Below the pieces are notes generated by a model that saw nothing but the letters and a program-made list of their open reading frames with translations, was not told the origin of the DNA and ran no database searches. From NCBI GenBank assembly GCA_000181795.3, contig CM012954.1, positions 1,096,715-1,160,714 on the forward strand: DNA of 64,000 bases, in the 5' to 3' direction. Shown piece by piece: positions 38,501 to 51,047 of the stretch. Numbering within the stretch: position 1 is the first letter of the stretch; each line of letters starts with the position of its first letter. Source of the DNA: Trichinella spiralis (Eukaryota > Nematoda > Enoplea > Trichinellida > Trichinellidae). The translations under genes were made by a program, and so were the position numbers.

Positions 38501-39090
38501 ACGACTGCTGTGCTCTCAGTGACAACACTCGCTGCGACAATGAACTTTTTAAATGTTTTATGACTTTTAATGTGTTTTAATTTAAACTACCACACTTTAA
38601 AATTTTAAATTCGAATAAGTTCAGAAAATATGTACTTGATTGTCAAATTTAAATTCAGATAGCAGATATTCCATGCACTTATTTTATATTTATCTTTCAA
38701 ACTTTTAATATGTATGTATTAAAATGTATATTATTTGTTTGACATGTTGGCGAAATTATTTGTTTGTAACGCAAAATGGTAAAGTTGATGTGTTGAGCTG
38801 ATTCGTCGATAAATTATGTAGTTTGTTATATTTTGGAATTTGAATGAAATTAATTATATCTTTAAACGTTTAGATGCATTTTTCCACATTTTATTGTCCG
38901 TATTTTGTTTTGTATGAAATTATGATTTGATTCAAATTGTATCCTGAATATCAAATTACCAATTTCTGATTTATTTTTAACTAATATTTTTCTTGTTTTT
39001 CAAATTGTTTTTAAGCGCTGGCAACAGTAAAATTGAAAAAAAATTATGTAATTTCGAATAACATAAATAATAAAGGAAATGAAATGTATG
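38501..39090. other. 5' flank of ZnF-A
   Basis: AT-rich region upstream of the ZnF-A start codon. No feature beyond homopolymer runs. Confidence 0.4.
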
Positions 39091-39389
39091 ATTCGTCTGA
39101 TTGAAAAACATCTACTTTTCATCGTTGTGTGCCTGTATTGTCAGTGCGCTATTTATATAATGACTATTTTCGAGTTGACTTTGACAAATAAATTAATAAA
39201 ATGATTTTATGTTATAAGGAGTTTGTGATTCCCTTTTATTTTTCCGTTTCAAGTAACGAGAATTCCACCAAAGAATAAAAGCATTCATTTATCACTGCAG
39301 AATCTGATGTCTTTTGGTGGAGCTACTGCTGTAGATGCTTTTATGATGAATTTGTTATTTCTAAACAGCTTCAGTTCTTGGTCACATCT

Positions 39390-40350
39390 CCATTATGTAC
39401 ACAATACGAAAAATGACAAACTGCCCAGGGCAAGATATACGCCAATACCCCGCTCAGCGCTCATGACGCGTTCCTGAAAAAGCATGACGCTAAGTTGAAA
39501 CAGCGTTGAACGGAATTGTTAGGGCATGTGTTTTATGGTTCATCGGTACCAATGAAAGTTAGAATGCACACAACAAAATTTATTTGAAATTTTTATGAAA
39601 ATATTTGCATAATTATGGTTGTGATGAAGCACCAGCATTTAGTTCTTGCGGCCTGGGTTTCTTGGTTATGCAAGCGTCAAGAGTAATTGTCTTTCCTTAG
39701 GTTTTCTCTCACGAAGAATTTCTTCATAGCGGAAATTATTTTAAGAACATTCTGTTTAGCTTCGCAGCTTTGCTAATTGTCTGGATCGTCTTCTACGAAC
39801 TGATGAGCGGAATTCTGCGGTTGGAGTTCTCACTGGTGAATCTTCTTCTGAATCAACGACTCTTGTCAACATTCATTATGCATGCATAGCGCTATCAGGT
39901 CTTTAAGGTCATAATTGCTAAGACTTTCACCGTGAGACTCTAATAATTGCTGAACATGTTGATCTGGGAAATACTTGTGCTATTTTGACATTTGAACTTG
40001 CTACTTTACTGCAGAAGTTATTATGGTTAGATCGCTTTTCAGTTCTATCAATTCAATTAGCTCCGCTAGTTGTAATATTTTCAAATTCATCTCCACTTTC
40101 TTGTTGAATATGATTGAAAATGCTTTTGTCTTTCCATAATTGTCTTCTCAAAAATGTTCGAATGTTCCGTTGCCTTCTTTTCTGTTCTTCAAATAGATGG
40201 GTTCTAGAACGAGATTTACTTTTGTTGTTGAAAACTTCGATCTCTTAGGTGCTGATGATTTTATCTTATCCGCATCTTTTAAATAATTGGTCTTATCGTC
40301 TACGTTGCTAAGTTAATATTAATGTAATTTTGAAAATGGGATCTGCATTT
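39390..40350 (-). pseudogene. Remnants of a decayed coding sequence between ZnF-A and ZnF-B
   Basis: On the minus strand a series of coding-like stretches runs through about 0.6-0.9 kb: DDKTNYLKDADKIKSS, then THLFEEQKRRQRNIRTFLRR, then LQLAELIELIELKSDL, then HVQQLLESHGESLSNYDLKD, then SEEDSPVRTPTAEFRSSVRR. They lie in different frames and are separated by several interruptions with no consistent splice sites. Composition is clearly richer in Arg/Glu and in GC than the AT-rich flanks. I do not recognise the family. It may be a dead host gene or an eroded element; further coding-like scraps down to about 39390 may belong to it. Confidence 0.45.
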
Positions 40351-40912
40351 TAAGAATTGATCTGAAATGCAGACGCACTCATCCACTATCTAACTTTCTG
40401 TGAGCAGCAAGCAATAGACGAAATTGTTATGCGTCATTCGCTGTCATTATCTCATAAAGCGTCAACTTTGTTGATAATAATGATAATGCTTAACGTAATT
40501 TGATAAGATTGCATGCTCTAATACTGATGAACCACAGAAACAATTCTTCTAGTCAATGAAGCTATGTAAGTACTCATGAAAATAAATTGGCTTTTCATAA
40601 GCATGTTCTGTTTATGAATATTCAGAAATAAGTTTTTCTGAATGTTCTTGCCATATTTTTCTTGTAACAGCTAAATGCTTGTAAATAAAGAAAAATTGTA
40701 AAGTTCGATATTTGTAAGTAACGAAAAGCCCGGAAGCGAAACTGAAATTATGTTTATTTTATAACTATGAGCATCAAATGATAACAAAAAGCAGTACTTA
40801 TTCATCAGTTCTGTTCAAAAGAAGCATTACATGAAAAATGAGTTTCTTCTTATAAAATTGAGAATTTTTATTTTAGATTTAGGCGATAAAAATGTAGGAA
40901 AACGAGATTGAT

Positions 40913-43900
40913 TCATGTTATTTTGTAGAACCATTCATCTAAATCCATCATCTGTTCTTCTAATTCTTCCAATAATTCAGGGTCGAAAATGTCACGATAT
41001 TGTGATTCTTCCCATACGACAGACTCTTTTACAGGCAAATTTGGATGGTTTGTGGTTTTCTTGGAAGGCCTGCAATAAATGCTTTCATCATATCATTCAT
41101 CAAATAATCACATGAGGTATGTGTGCTAATTTATTTGTCATTCTTACTGATGATCATAAAAAATCACAGTCATAAAAAGTTAAATTAAATAATTAAAAAA
41201 GAAATGTGATTAATGCAAAATTTTGCATCGTTAGCAGCTTTACAAACTTCTGTTCTAATACAGGCATTATAAACGTTTCAAAAAATTAATTTTACTCAAA
41301 AAGTAAGCAGTTATTACTAAGGGAAATAGAAGAAAAGCGATAAATAAATTCAAGTTTCATTTTTTGCTTTTGGTGTCGTTCATAGATGATAGTACTATTT
41401 AAATATTTCAATAGAGTTTGTTATTGTGCATGTTGAATTAATTAAATGCTACATTTTGTTTGTATAAAATGGAAAATGTACAAATAAGTTTATTCGAATT
41501 CTATAGAATTGATTAATCCTTTTACATTTTAAAAATAATATGTAATACTGTAATTCAAATTCAATTGAGAATAACGAATTTATTTAAAATTTCTACATAC
41601 TTGGAATCGCATTTCTTTTCGTAACTTTTCAGTGAAAAGCTTTGCTCTAATTCTTCGTTCACTCGGTAGAATGCGGCATCCGTATTGTCAAATTCATGTT
41701 CATAATTATTTTGAAACGTCGGTTCATTTGTATTAAGCATCATGGCGTCATCAAAGATGGCGTCAAACTGCTCCCACAAACAGTAGCTGTTTTGCACATT
41801 TTCACAATTGCTGTAAAAATGAAAAATTAATAGGAATGCTTTTAAAAATGTACGGATTATAAATCAAATTATCATCATTATGCTTTTATATTATGCTACT
41901 ATTTAAATGTCATTTTTTATGTAAAAACAATTATATAAGCAGCTACTGGACATTGTAAAAGAATATGTTTTGCATTACACTACACAACTATACAACTATG
42001 TAAATCCATTTACAAATCATTAATATATATGTATATATACATATATTACTCTATATACCTAATTAGACATTGTAGATCGTTTGGAGGAGAGTCGATGACA
42101 TACTCATTCTGTAGATTGTTTTGATGATTTGTATTTTCTAAAATTATAATGATTTTTCGTATGAAAATTTAGCATGTTAAAAAATTGTATACCTTCTGGC
42201 TGTGGCTGTATATCATTTTGATTGAATGTTTCTTGCGGTGAACTAAAATATATTCAATTTTAATTTTTGATTTTACATTTTATTAAATTTTTACTTCTGC
42301 TGATAATAGGCATAATTTGCATTGAAAGCATGATCTGAAAAGGTATCAGTTTATAAAATTTCAGAGAATGTGACATGTAGTGGTTCATTCTGTTGTGAAT
42401 GATATAATTACCGTTGATGTTGCCATGTGCATTGGCATTTTCCAAGTTGTTCTGTTCTCCAAACGTGTAGCAGAAAGGCTGCTCAGGAATGAACTGCTGC
42501 TGTGATGACGTGTTTGGTGGAATTTCCTGAATATTCTTTTCCATATTGTTTTTATAAATTTCATTTGTATGCAGCGAACTATTTGGTTGCTCATAGAAGC
42601 TGAAAGTTAAAGTTTATTGTGACACGTATAAAACTGTAATGGTTAATGTAAACTTTTTGAGATGATTTTCTGTTGCCCCTTCCTGCGTTGCACAGCAGTT
42701 ATTGATTTCCTGAATATTTGCATTGTTGTCATCGTTGACATTGCTTGTTAAGTTTGCTGCTACTTGATGTTCCTGTGGTGTGAAATTGAACGGATTTTTT
42801 CTTTCTGGTGCAAAGTTGAAGTTTCTTTGGTTTGTAAGAGTTGTCGTTTCTAGGTACTGAATAGGCTCATTTCCATTTGTGCTAGAACGATTGGTAACAG
42901 AACGGTATTCAAAGCATGAACTTGCGTATTCATTAATATAACCGAAGTATGTATGTAAAATTTAAATTTGCAGCATGAGTGAAATTGTAAAGAAAAGTGG
43001 TAATAAAAGTAGTTAGTACCTGTTGATTCTTTCTGCGACATTTGCCGAATAAAAAGAAGTTCCAGCGTTGTTGTCATATCTTGTATTTTGTTCAGTTATC
43101 CAAAATTCATTATTTGCTGTTGAAAATAAATGAGAAATAAGTTTGAGGTAATAAAAATTAACCTGTAATTATGCTTACGATGAAGTAACATTACTGTGGG
43201 GGGAATTTTTTCTTCTTGACGATACTGATTAGTAAATAGATGTCTGAAAAAAATCAGTTAAATAGTGTTTAGTGGCTTTTTTTATCATTTCTCAGAACTG
43301 ACCGTTCTACGTATTGCTGAGTATTTTGAACGTCATTAGATAAAGATTGCCTTTTCCGTTTTCGTCGTAAGAAATTGTTTTGTCGTTTGGTTATTGTACT
43401 GTTTTTATTTTGCGGATCAGCAATATTCAGTGTTCGTAGAATTTTATAGTTGATTCCTCCACCGGCCATCCATTGCTTCATACAAGACTGAAAATCAGCA
43501 TTGGCTAGAATTGGATCACATTTTGCACTTGCACAGTTCAGTATTAGCGTTCCATCTCTAAAATTAGAAGTCTTTATTGGTATTGTGATGTTATTTGCAA
43601 TGTTAAATACTGTATTGGATCGTTTTTTTATTTCTTAATTATTTGCTTTTAATAAGAAAAACGAAAGTAATTCAGTAAAGGAGAACATAGTTAGTAATGA
43701 ATTTTAAGTGACAAATTTACTCAATCTTGTGATTAGTAAATTATTTCAATTCAAAATGGAACGTAGTTTCTTTTTTTACTGTAAAGGATTAAAAAAATCA
43801 CTTGAAAATATAATCATTATGCCTAGCGTTCAGTTGGTTCAGCGTTGAATTTGATTGGTGGACATGCTTTTCTTCGGTTTCCAAATGTTCTTCTGTTTGT

Positions 43901-45351
43901 ACATATCCGTCGGTGCACAAATCACCAATACCTGATAGTAACTTTTCAAACTAATTTTACTTTTTTATAAGAGGAAATTTTTTATACCTTCGAAACCTTG
44001 GTGATGGAAAACTGCATTTTCCATTTCATGGTTTTCTTTAGAATTAGTTCCAATTCCACCATTGCTTTCTTGGTAATTCATTGCGTTAATCGCTCTTTGT
44101 GTCGAAGCATCACTGAAATGGACAATACTGATGCAAATGTAAAACTTTGCTACCTTTTATTCTTTCTTTCATTTTTCTTCAGTATTCATATTTCTATCGA
44201 AATGTGATTAACGTTTTGCACGTAATTACATTGTAGAAAAACTGCAGAAGCACAAAAGTAGAACATTACTTTAAAATGCTGGGTTAATTGTAAAAAATAT
44301 TATCTATTATAATGTTATATTTTTTATGCCGTATAAACATTGATTTTCAAAATCACTGCCGTATTATTGAATAAATACATTTAATTCCGTGTAAAGTCAT
44401 TTAAGTCTTACATTTTTTCAATATATGCTTGGATTTTCTGCACCATGGTAGTCAGTTTGGTTTCCTTTCTTTTCTCTTGCATCTCTTCTCTTAATTTGTC
44501 AAGCATATCAGCAGCCTAAAGTATATAGAACTTTATTTACATTAATTATACTTATTTAATTTCATTTTTTATTAACCATGCTTGGCGGCATTTCATTTTT
44601 TCTTTTATGCATATTCACATGACATTTGAACGCAGGTACCCAATGGAAGATCCGGTTGCATAGTGGGCACTCGAAAGCTCCATGAGGAATACGTTTTGAG
44701 GTGGAATTGAGTGAGGCATCATTGTCACAGACATACGTTTTGTCATCCGGGCATTCATGAGGATGACGACCTGGGTGAATTGTGCTGGGATTCTTAAATA
44801 ACGAGAGATGTTTACAATTCAACATTATAATATCACATCTTTTAGCACTTAAATTTAAATACTAACTGATAAAACTTTATACACTCAGAAAATGGTATTT
44901 CCATATTTAGTTATTATGTTCTAATGAAATTATTGCTACAGGTAAATACTACGTAATTAAACATTCATGTACGGTTTCTCTACTCAAATTGAGTTTATAA
45001 TTATTTTATTGTATTCCACATGAAAATTTGTGTGTTTTGGAAATGATTAATTTTTAATAAAGATAAATAAATATGAATAATAGTCAAAATTAATGTATTC
45101 GGTTTTTGGGTAATTTTATGTGAAAACATACTGCAATGAAGAGCTAAATTAATCAAAGAATATGTATACATTTTGCTTAAATAAAGTGACGTGTAATTAC
45201 GTTTAAAAGTGAAAGAAATTTACAATAAAATAAAATTCCTCGGATAACGTATTTATTGCTGAAATTAAAAGGAACTTCATACCTCGAAAGTGTAAGGTTG
45301 GTTCATTTGGTTTTTACCATGAAGGCAGTTGAATCCTGAGAATGATTCCAT
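40913..45351 (-). CDS. C2H2 zinc-finger protein ZnF-B with acidic C terminus
   Basis: Second tandem paralogue, starting MESFSGFNCLHGKNQMNQPY at 45351. The finger exon (about 44798-44579) has one intact finger (CPLCNRIFHWVPAFKCH, then VNMH) corresponding to finger 3 of its sisters. The preceding region (CPDDKTYVCDND) looks like a degenerate finger. The shared basic exon is AADMLDKLREEMQEKRKETK (about 44517-44410). Small exons follow, including one with a strong nuclear signal RRKRKRQSLS (about 43350), and a tail with QQQFIPEQPFCYTFGEQNNL homologous to ZnF-A and -C. The end differs: WEQFDAIFDDAMML and the last exon (about 41071-40913) DIFDPELLEELEEQMMDLDE then WFYKIT, TGA at 40913-40915. The acidic/hydrophobic end looks like a transactivation domain (inference). 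Exon joins across the last intron are phase-consistent. Confidence 0.7.
42025..42046. repeat. Perfect 22-base AT palindrome
   Basis: A 22-base self-complementary AT/TA stretch centred at 42035 inside a ZnF-B intron. It is simple-sequence in nature and has no other context. Confidence 0.8.
42131..42600 (-). repeat. Diverged third copy of the tail segment (ZnF-B)
   Basis: Exon and intron sequence here aligns with 35140-35600 and 46900-47340 but with many scattered differences and an insertion that lengthens one intron. It marks the older divergence between paralogues and serves as a baseline against which the ZnF-A/ZnF-C tract looks recent. Confidence 0.85.
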
Positions 45352-46542
45352 GGCTGCTGGTGATCGTGTATTCGATAAAAGACGAAATGAGTGCAGCGGT
45401 TCAAAAACCAACGTACTCTCTGAAAGCTACTGCGGGAAATGACTGCGCCGTGACCTGTAATGTGTTTAAATTACATCTCATATTTCACTTTAAAATATGT
45501 CGTTAGTAATTTGTTTAAAGTTTTTCAAAACTACTGTAATTCATTTTTTAATACTGTAATTAAATATATAATATATATTTAATTGAATACCTGATTAATA
45601 TTTTCCATTAACATATGCGATTTATGCGTTCCGCCAATGTTGAGGGTCGACGGTATTTCTAAATTTAATATTTTTTAAAGTATGTTTGATTACCCTGATC
45701 GAATTGCATCTTTTTTTACGTAAACTGAATTTTAATTATTGTTAAGAAGATTAAATATTTGAACCTGAAGGTCACATATTGAAAAAGAAAGTAAATACGG
45801 AGTGCTTGCGTAGCATTTGCAGCTCATTGGTTTAAACACTTGTAATTCAATAATTAATAGTGCTTTAATTACGAGATACGAATGGAGACTATACATTTTT
45901 GTAAAATGATGCATTCAACCGAAGTGCCCTATTGCTTATTGTACTGGTCGCGGGATGCAAGCCAATTATAATCCACTGAAGCAAGTTTTATGGTAGTCAT
46001 ATAGATTGTAGTATTACCGATCTTCATTCAAGGAATATGTCTTCAGGGAATTATTTTTTGTAATTGACTGTGGTATGTCAGTTAAATCAATATAATACTT
46101 TTTGAATAATTTTTTTTAATAATTATAATTATTTTAGTAATTCCACCTGTGAAGTTACTTTTTGATAAAAGTTTTTTTCTTCATTTCAATTCTTGTATTT
46201 TATTGAAAGCTTTTTATTTTAAAACTATGAAATACTAATTCATTTGATTCACAGTACAGCATAAACTAACTGAGAGAAGATATAACAGCTACTGGTTTTT
46301 ATAACATTAAATGCTGATGCAAATTCAAAATTTGATTATGAAGATATTATGCACAACTTTGATTCCAAGCATGAAATTATCTGCTTTTCAGAATATACAA
46401 TCAAAACTTGACAGGCTATTAATTATTCAAATCATGAAAACTTTGTTAAGCAACCTTAAAACATATAAATTACAGAACGATATTTCAGTTTCATTGAAAA
46501 GCATTTTAACATTATCTTCTTGAATGAATGCTGCATTCACAG
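45352..46542. other. Intergenic between ZnF-B and ZnF-C
   Basis: AT-rich; 5' flank of ZnF-B and 3' flank of ZnF-C. A 70-codon plus-strand frame at 46311-46523 lies in it but has no family resemblance. No RNA gene or element recognised. Confidence 0.45.
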
Positions 46543-49500
46543 TTATAAACATTTGTTGGTGTTTGTTTCAACCTCGTATTGCTCCACATTCATGGCAATG
46601 CTGGTTGCTGAAACATTGTTTTGAAACATCTGGGACGAATCTGCGATTATTTCACTGCCATTGAATTGCTTTAATGAACCATTATCATATTCGAAGTCTT
46701 GATTATAGCTGTAAAAAGCAAAACATAAATGAAACAGTTTATTCTCAGAATTTGTAGGAGGGAAAATTGATAGTGGTGTTATTTCTTACAATACAACAAC
46801 AAAAATTAACATCTCTACCTAATTTGAGGTTGCACAATGTTCCAAAGAGGATGAAAAGTTTCATTTGCATATACCGCTTGTTGATTGTTTTGATAGTATG
46901 GATTTCCTAAAAGTGTAATAATAATTTCTTTAGATGAAAATTTAGCATGTTAAAGAACTGTAGACCTTCCGGCTGTGGGATAAACTGTTGATCGAACGTT
47001 TCATGCGGCTGATAATAGGCATAATTTGCATTGAAAGCATGATCTGAAAATGTATCACTTTATAAAATTGCAGAGAATGTGACATGTAGTGGTTCATTCT
47101 GTTGTGAATGGTATAATTACCGTTGATGTTGCCATGTGCACTGGCATTTTGTAAATTGTACTGTTCTCCAAACGTGTAGTGAAAAGGCTGCTCAGGAATG
47201 AACTGTTGTTCTGTTGTCATGTTTGGCGAAATTTGATGAAAATTTTTTGTCGTATTGTTTTCATAAATTCCATGAAAATTTGGTGAATACACAGTTTGGA
47301 ATTCATCATTTAAATAGAGGGAACCATTTGGTTGCTCATAGAAACTGAAAGTTAAAAAGTTTATCATTTCTGTCTCTACAAAATTGTAATAATTGTTAAT
47401 ACTAACTTTTGAAAATGATTTACTGTTTCCTGTTTTGGCGTTGTATAATATTCACTTATTTTCTGAATGCTTTCACTGTTGGCAATTGTGGCAGTCTTTA
47501 CAGTGTTTGTATTTACTTCATAATCTTCTGGTCTTATATCATAAAGAACTTCTATAGATGAAGCTAGCCATCTTTTATCTTCTTGTTTATTGCTTAGTGA
47601 AGTATTGTGATACTTTTGATTTTCTGCGTTGAAGCTATTTTGATACGTTATGTCCATATTTTCTTTTTTTCTGAAATAATTTTCATATGTGGAATATTTT
47701 TCCAAAGTTTCCTATTATCATTATAATTGATTGCAAAAGAATAAATTTAAAAATTAAATTAATTAAGGGAATTAAAGTTAAATTGACTTTTTAAATCATT
47801 GTGGATGTAGTTAAATATCTGATGTAATGGTTTGCTAATTGAATTGAATACAAACATTTCGATGTAGTTATTTATTGCTCTGTCCTGATGTGCTTCGTTT
47901 TCTGTACTGTATTGATGAACGTGTTCTTCTTTACTGACGCTGTCATAGGTGTATTGAGGAATGTGAGAATTGACTGGAATTGAAGTTCTGTACAACTGCT
48001 GGTGACTGTTTCTGAAACAGTTGTCATTGTTTTGAGCTTATGATAATCTTCATTTGTGGAGATATTACAAAGCTTCAGTAAAATATGTTGAGAATGTTTA
48101 AGTAATTTAAGTATTAAAAGTTGTTGTTGAATTTTTAAATCGACTTGCAATGTTATGAATTAAAATGTTTTAATTTGTTATTTTTTTAATGTTTGCCCTG
48201 TGATTTTATAACGTAAAATAAAAATAATGCATACCTTTCGAAGCTGCAATTTGTTTGAGCGCTTTGCTGAATTATATGGTTTCTCCAGTCTTTTCCACTA
48301 CTTTTAATGTTGTTCCCATTGGCCACTGTTGGAAAGTTTTCTTTTTCCTCACCATTTGTTTCCCTTGGTTCGGTTTCATACAGAACTTCCATAGCTAAAG
48401 CTAGCAAATCTTTTTCTTCTTTTTCTTTGCCAACCAGAGAAGAAATGTGACGGTTGGACTGATTAGCTGGAAGTTCTGAACTTTCATTTGGATTTGTGCT
48501 GTAACAAGCGATGCTTTAAAAAATATTCAGCCTATTTATTAATGGAAGTATGAAAACCTATGTTTGAATTTTAAGTTATATCTTTAATTTTGATTTCATA
48601 AATTTTGTATGCTCATTTATCATTCAGTAGTCTTAAATGCTAGTGATTTGAAATGTTTAAGTTGAGATTGTTGGAAATAAATTAACAGTGAATGCATACC
48701 TTTTTAAGTAGCAATCATATTCATCGCATTGCTGTATTGAGTAGTATTTGCATGGTTTCATAATGCATGCTCCTTGATTATATGTCTTAAAAAAGTTTTT
48801 TCCTTCGTAGTTGAATTGCCCTGTTGTGGCGCCATAAAAGCTTTTATTTTCTGGAGCTGCTGTATTACTTTGGTCATATTCTTTTGTGATTATAAAAGGA
48901 TGGGAATAATGATTTTGGTACATATAGTTGGTGCCGTTTTGAAATGGTCTCTTTGGATTTTGTCTATAATAATTTGCAGCATTAGAATTTATTTGCTCCA
49001 GTATAAGTGAGTGCAGTGAAATGTACCAAAAATTTAAATATGTCATTTGTTTTAAATAGTAAAGAACGTGTAAAATATACTTGGTATTAGCTGATCCATT
49101 TGCCAGTTGCGAGAAACATTCCTCTGTATTAGTATAGAATGCATTCGCTTCATTCATCCAGTATTTGTAATTTTTTGTGTTTTCATAATTATAGTTCTTT
49201 CTGAATGCACTTATTCCCGGTAGTTGACAATTAATTCTATCCTTTGCACCTTTATCGTACATATTAACAGTACCCTGCTGTTTGCCGCAGTTGTAGGGCA
49301 GAAGGTCTGGTAGATTTCTGCAATGAACAGTGATTAATATACAGGTACTCGATAAATTTCTTATATCTTAATATTTAAGTTTCCGTTAATCCTTTTTATA
49401 CGTGCTTTATGTGTTATAATTTTTAAATAACATATCATGGAATATTTTATTAATATATAAATCCTGAAAAAACTGTTATAAATCCCTAGTGTAATTAATT

Positions 49501-50433
49501 GTTATTTTGACAGTTATAATGTTAGGTGCAATAAGATAAGTTGTTCTTTACTTTTCCATTATAGGATTTGGAATGTAGTTTTCTTTTTCTGCTTGTGCAG
49601 CAAGCTTCAATTGCTTCTTTTTGAAACGTACAACGTTTACGGTTCTTTCATAAAGTTGGCTAGCCTGGTAACAGGCAGTGTATTACTTTCATCAGAATTT
49701 TATTGATTTTATCTTTTACTCACCATTCCCGCTGTTATTTCTCCTTTCTTTTTGTGTACATTCAGATGCCATTTCAACGAGGCTTCCCACAAAAAGTCTG
49801 CTTTGCATAACATGCAAATGTAAAGCCGTTCGTTACTGTGAATTCGCATGTGGTTGTGATAGGCACCACGATTATTGTAGCACTTGTTGCATTTGCTGCA
49901 TTGGAAAGGACGAATACCAAAGTGGATGTTTATGTGATCCTGAAATTATAATAAAATGCTTTAACTTTCACTTTCACTTCATCAATTCACTGCCTTATTT
50001 TCAGATTTGTATAATTATTCACATTGTACTGTAAAGGTGACAGGTGACAGGTTGAACATTTCAAAAAAAAGTATGTGTGGTTGTTTCTATTTGAATTCTT
50101 ATCTGCATTAGTAAATGTTATGCAATAGCATATTTAAATACAACAGTTCCATGCACGTAATGATTCTAACCATATTACTGGTTTGAAAACGGTCTACAGT
50201 TTTTTAATTTGAATATAATTGATTTCTACTGAAAGGTTTTAATGTATTTTATTTCTTTATTTGCAATAATTATTTGATGGAAATTTAAGTTAACAATGAT
50301 GAACTGAAAATAAATTTACATTTTTTTAAACGTGGTGTATGGTTAAAAATATTAAAATTAAATTTAGAATTCACTCTCTTACCGAAAACTGGACACGTCC
50401 TTTGAATTTCTTTCCACAGAAAGGGCATTCCAT
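46543..50433 (-). CDS. C2H2 zinc-finger protein ZnF-C with long Asn/Tyr-rich tail
   Basis: Third tandem paralogue. The start at 50433 (MECPFCGKKFKGRVQFS) is preceded by an in-frame stop. Finger 1 is split by an intron at the same residue as in ZnF-A (then DHINIH). Fingers 2 and 3 (CSKCNKCYNNRGAYHNH and CMLCKADFLWEASLKWH) lie in the exon at about 49940-49725. The shared basic exon is ASQLYERTVNVVRFKKKQLK (about 49665-49553). The tail runs through many small exons rich in Asn, Tyr, Gln and Ser. It includes YSPNFHGIYENNTTKNFHQI and the FIPEQPFHYTFGEQYNL repeat. It ends EVETNTNKCL with TAA at 46543-46545. The last exons are almost identical to those of ZnF-A, but the final eight or so residues differ because the shared tract stops inside the exon. 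The 5' end faces the HERC gene, 0.6 kb away. Confidence 0.75.
46566..47289 (-). repeat. Near-identical tract shared with 34825-35536 (copy 2)
   Basis: The partner of the ZnF-A tract. It contains 12 extra bases near 46600 that keep the frame and add TSIA to the protein (NNVSATSIAMNV against NNVSAMNV). Confidence 0.92.
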
Positions 50434-51047
50434 TATTGCAAGCGTTCAGGTGTTGGATTAAAGAAGAATAAACTGCAGTAGTTTCAATGGCGTACGCCAT
50501 TTCATGCATTTTAAAGCTTATTTTAAAGTTATTTTAGTTTAAATTGTTTAAATGTTTCGTGTTTAAAATTTACTTTATTTTCAGTTGATTATTTCATACT
50601 GTATATTTTTCATAGTTACAGTTGCCATTGATTTGCAGCCATCTTTTTATATCATATACAATTGTACAATCGTACAATCAGAACTACAATCGTTTCTGCT
50701 TCTGTTTTAATTTTCTTTAAACCAGCAAACTTTGTATTTGTACTTTGTATTGTTTTACTGTAAATTGTTCAAGAAATTATTTAATAAACGATTAAATCAG
50801 TTAAGATAAAATTGAAGTCAATTAATTTAATAAAGTGATGATTAAATTTAACTATTACTGCTCAGGCATGCTTAATATTCATTCAATAATACCTATTTAT
50901 TACTATTACGGTCGATACTGTATGTCTTGGTAGGTTGATTTTTTTAAAGTTATTTGTGATGTTTGCGATTTTTCAGTTTTCATGTGTTGTTTTTTTTGTC
51001 AGGAAAAATAAACTTCTTATATACGTGCTCATTGTAATTTTAGAAGT
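50434..51047. promoter_or_regulatory. Divergent promoter region between ZnF-C and the HERC gene
   Basis: About 600 AT-rich bases separate the two divergent start codons. The HERC start codon lies five bases after a TTTTTAG acceptor-like site near 51043, so its leader is spliced or trans-spliced. No clear TATA or other boxes picked out. Confidence 0.4.
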
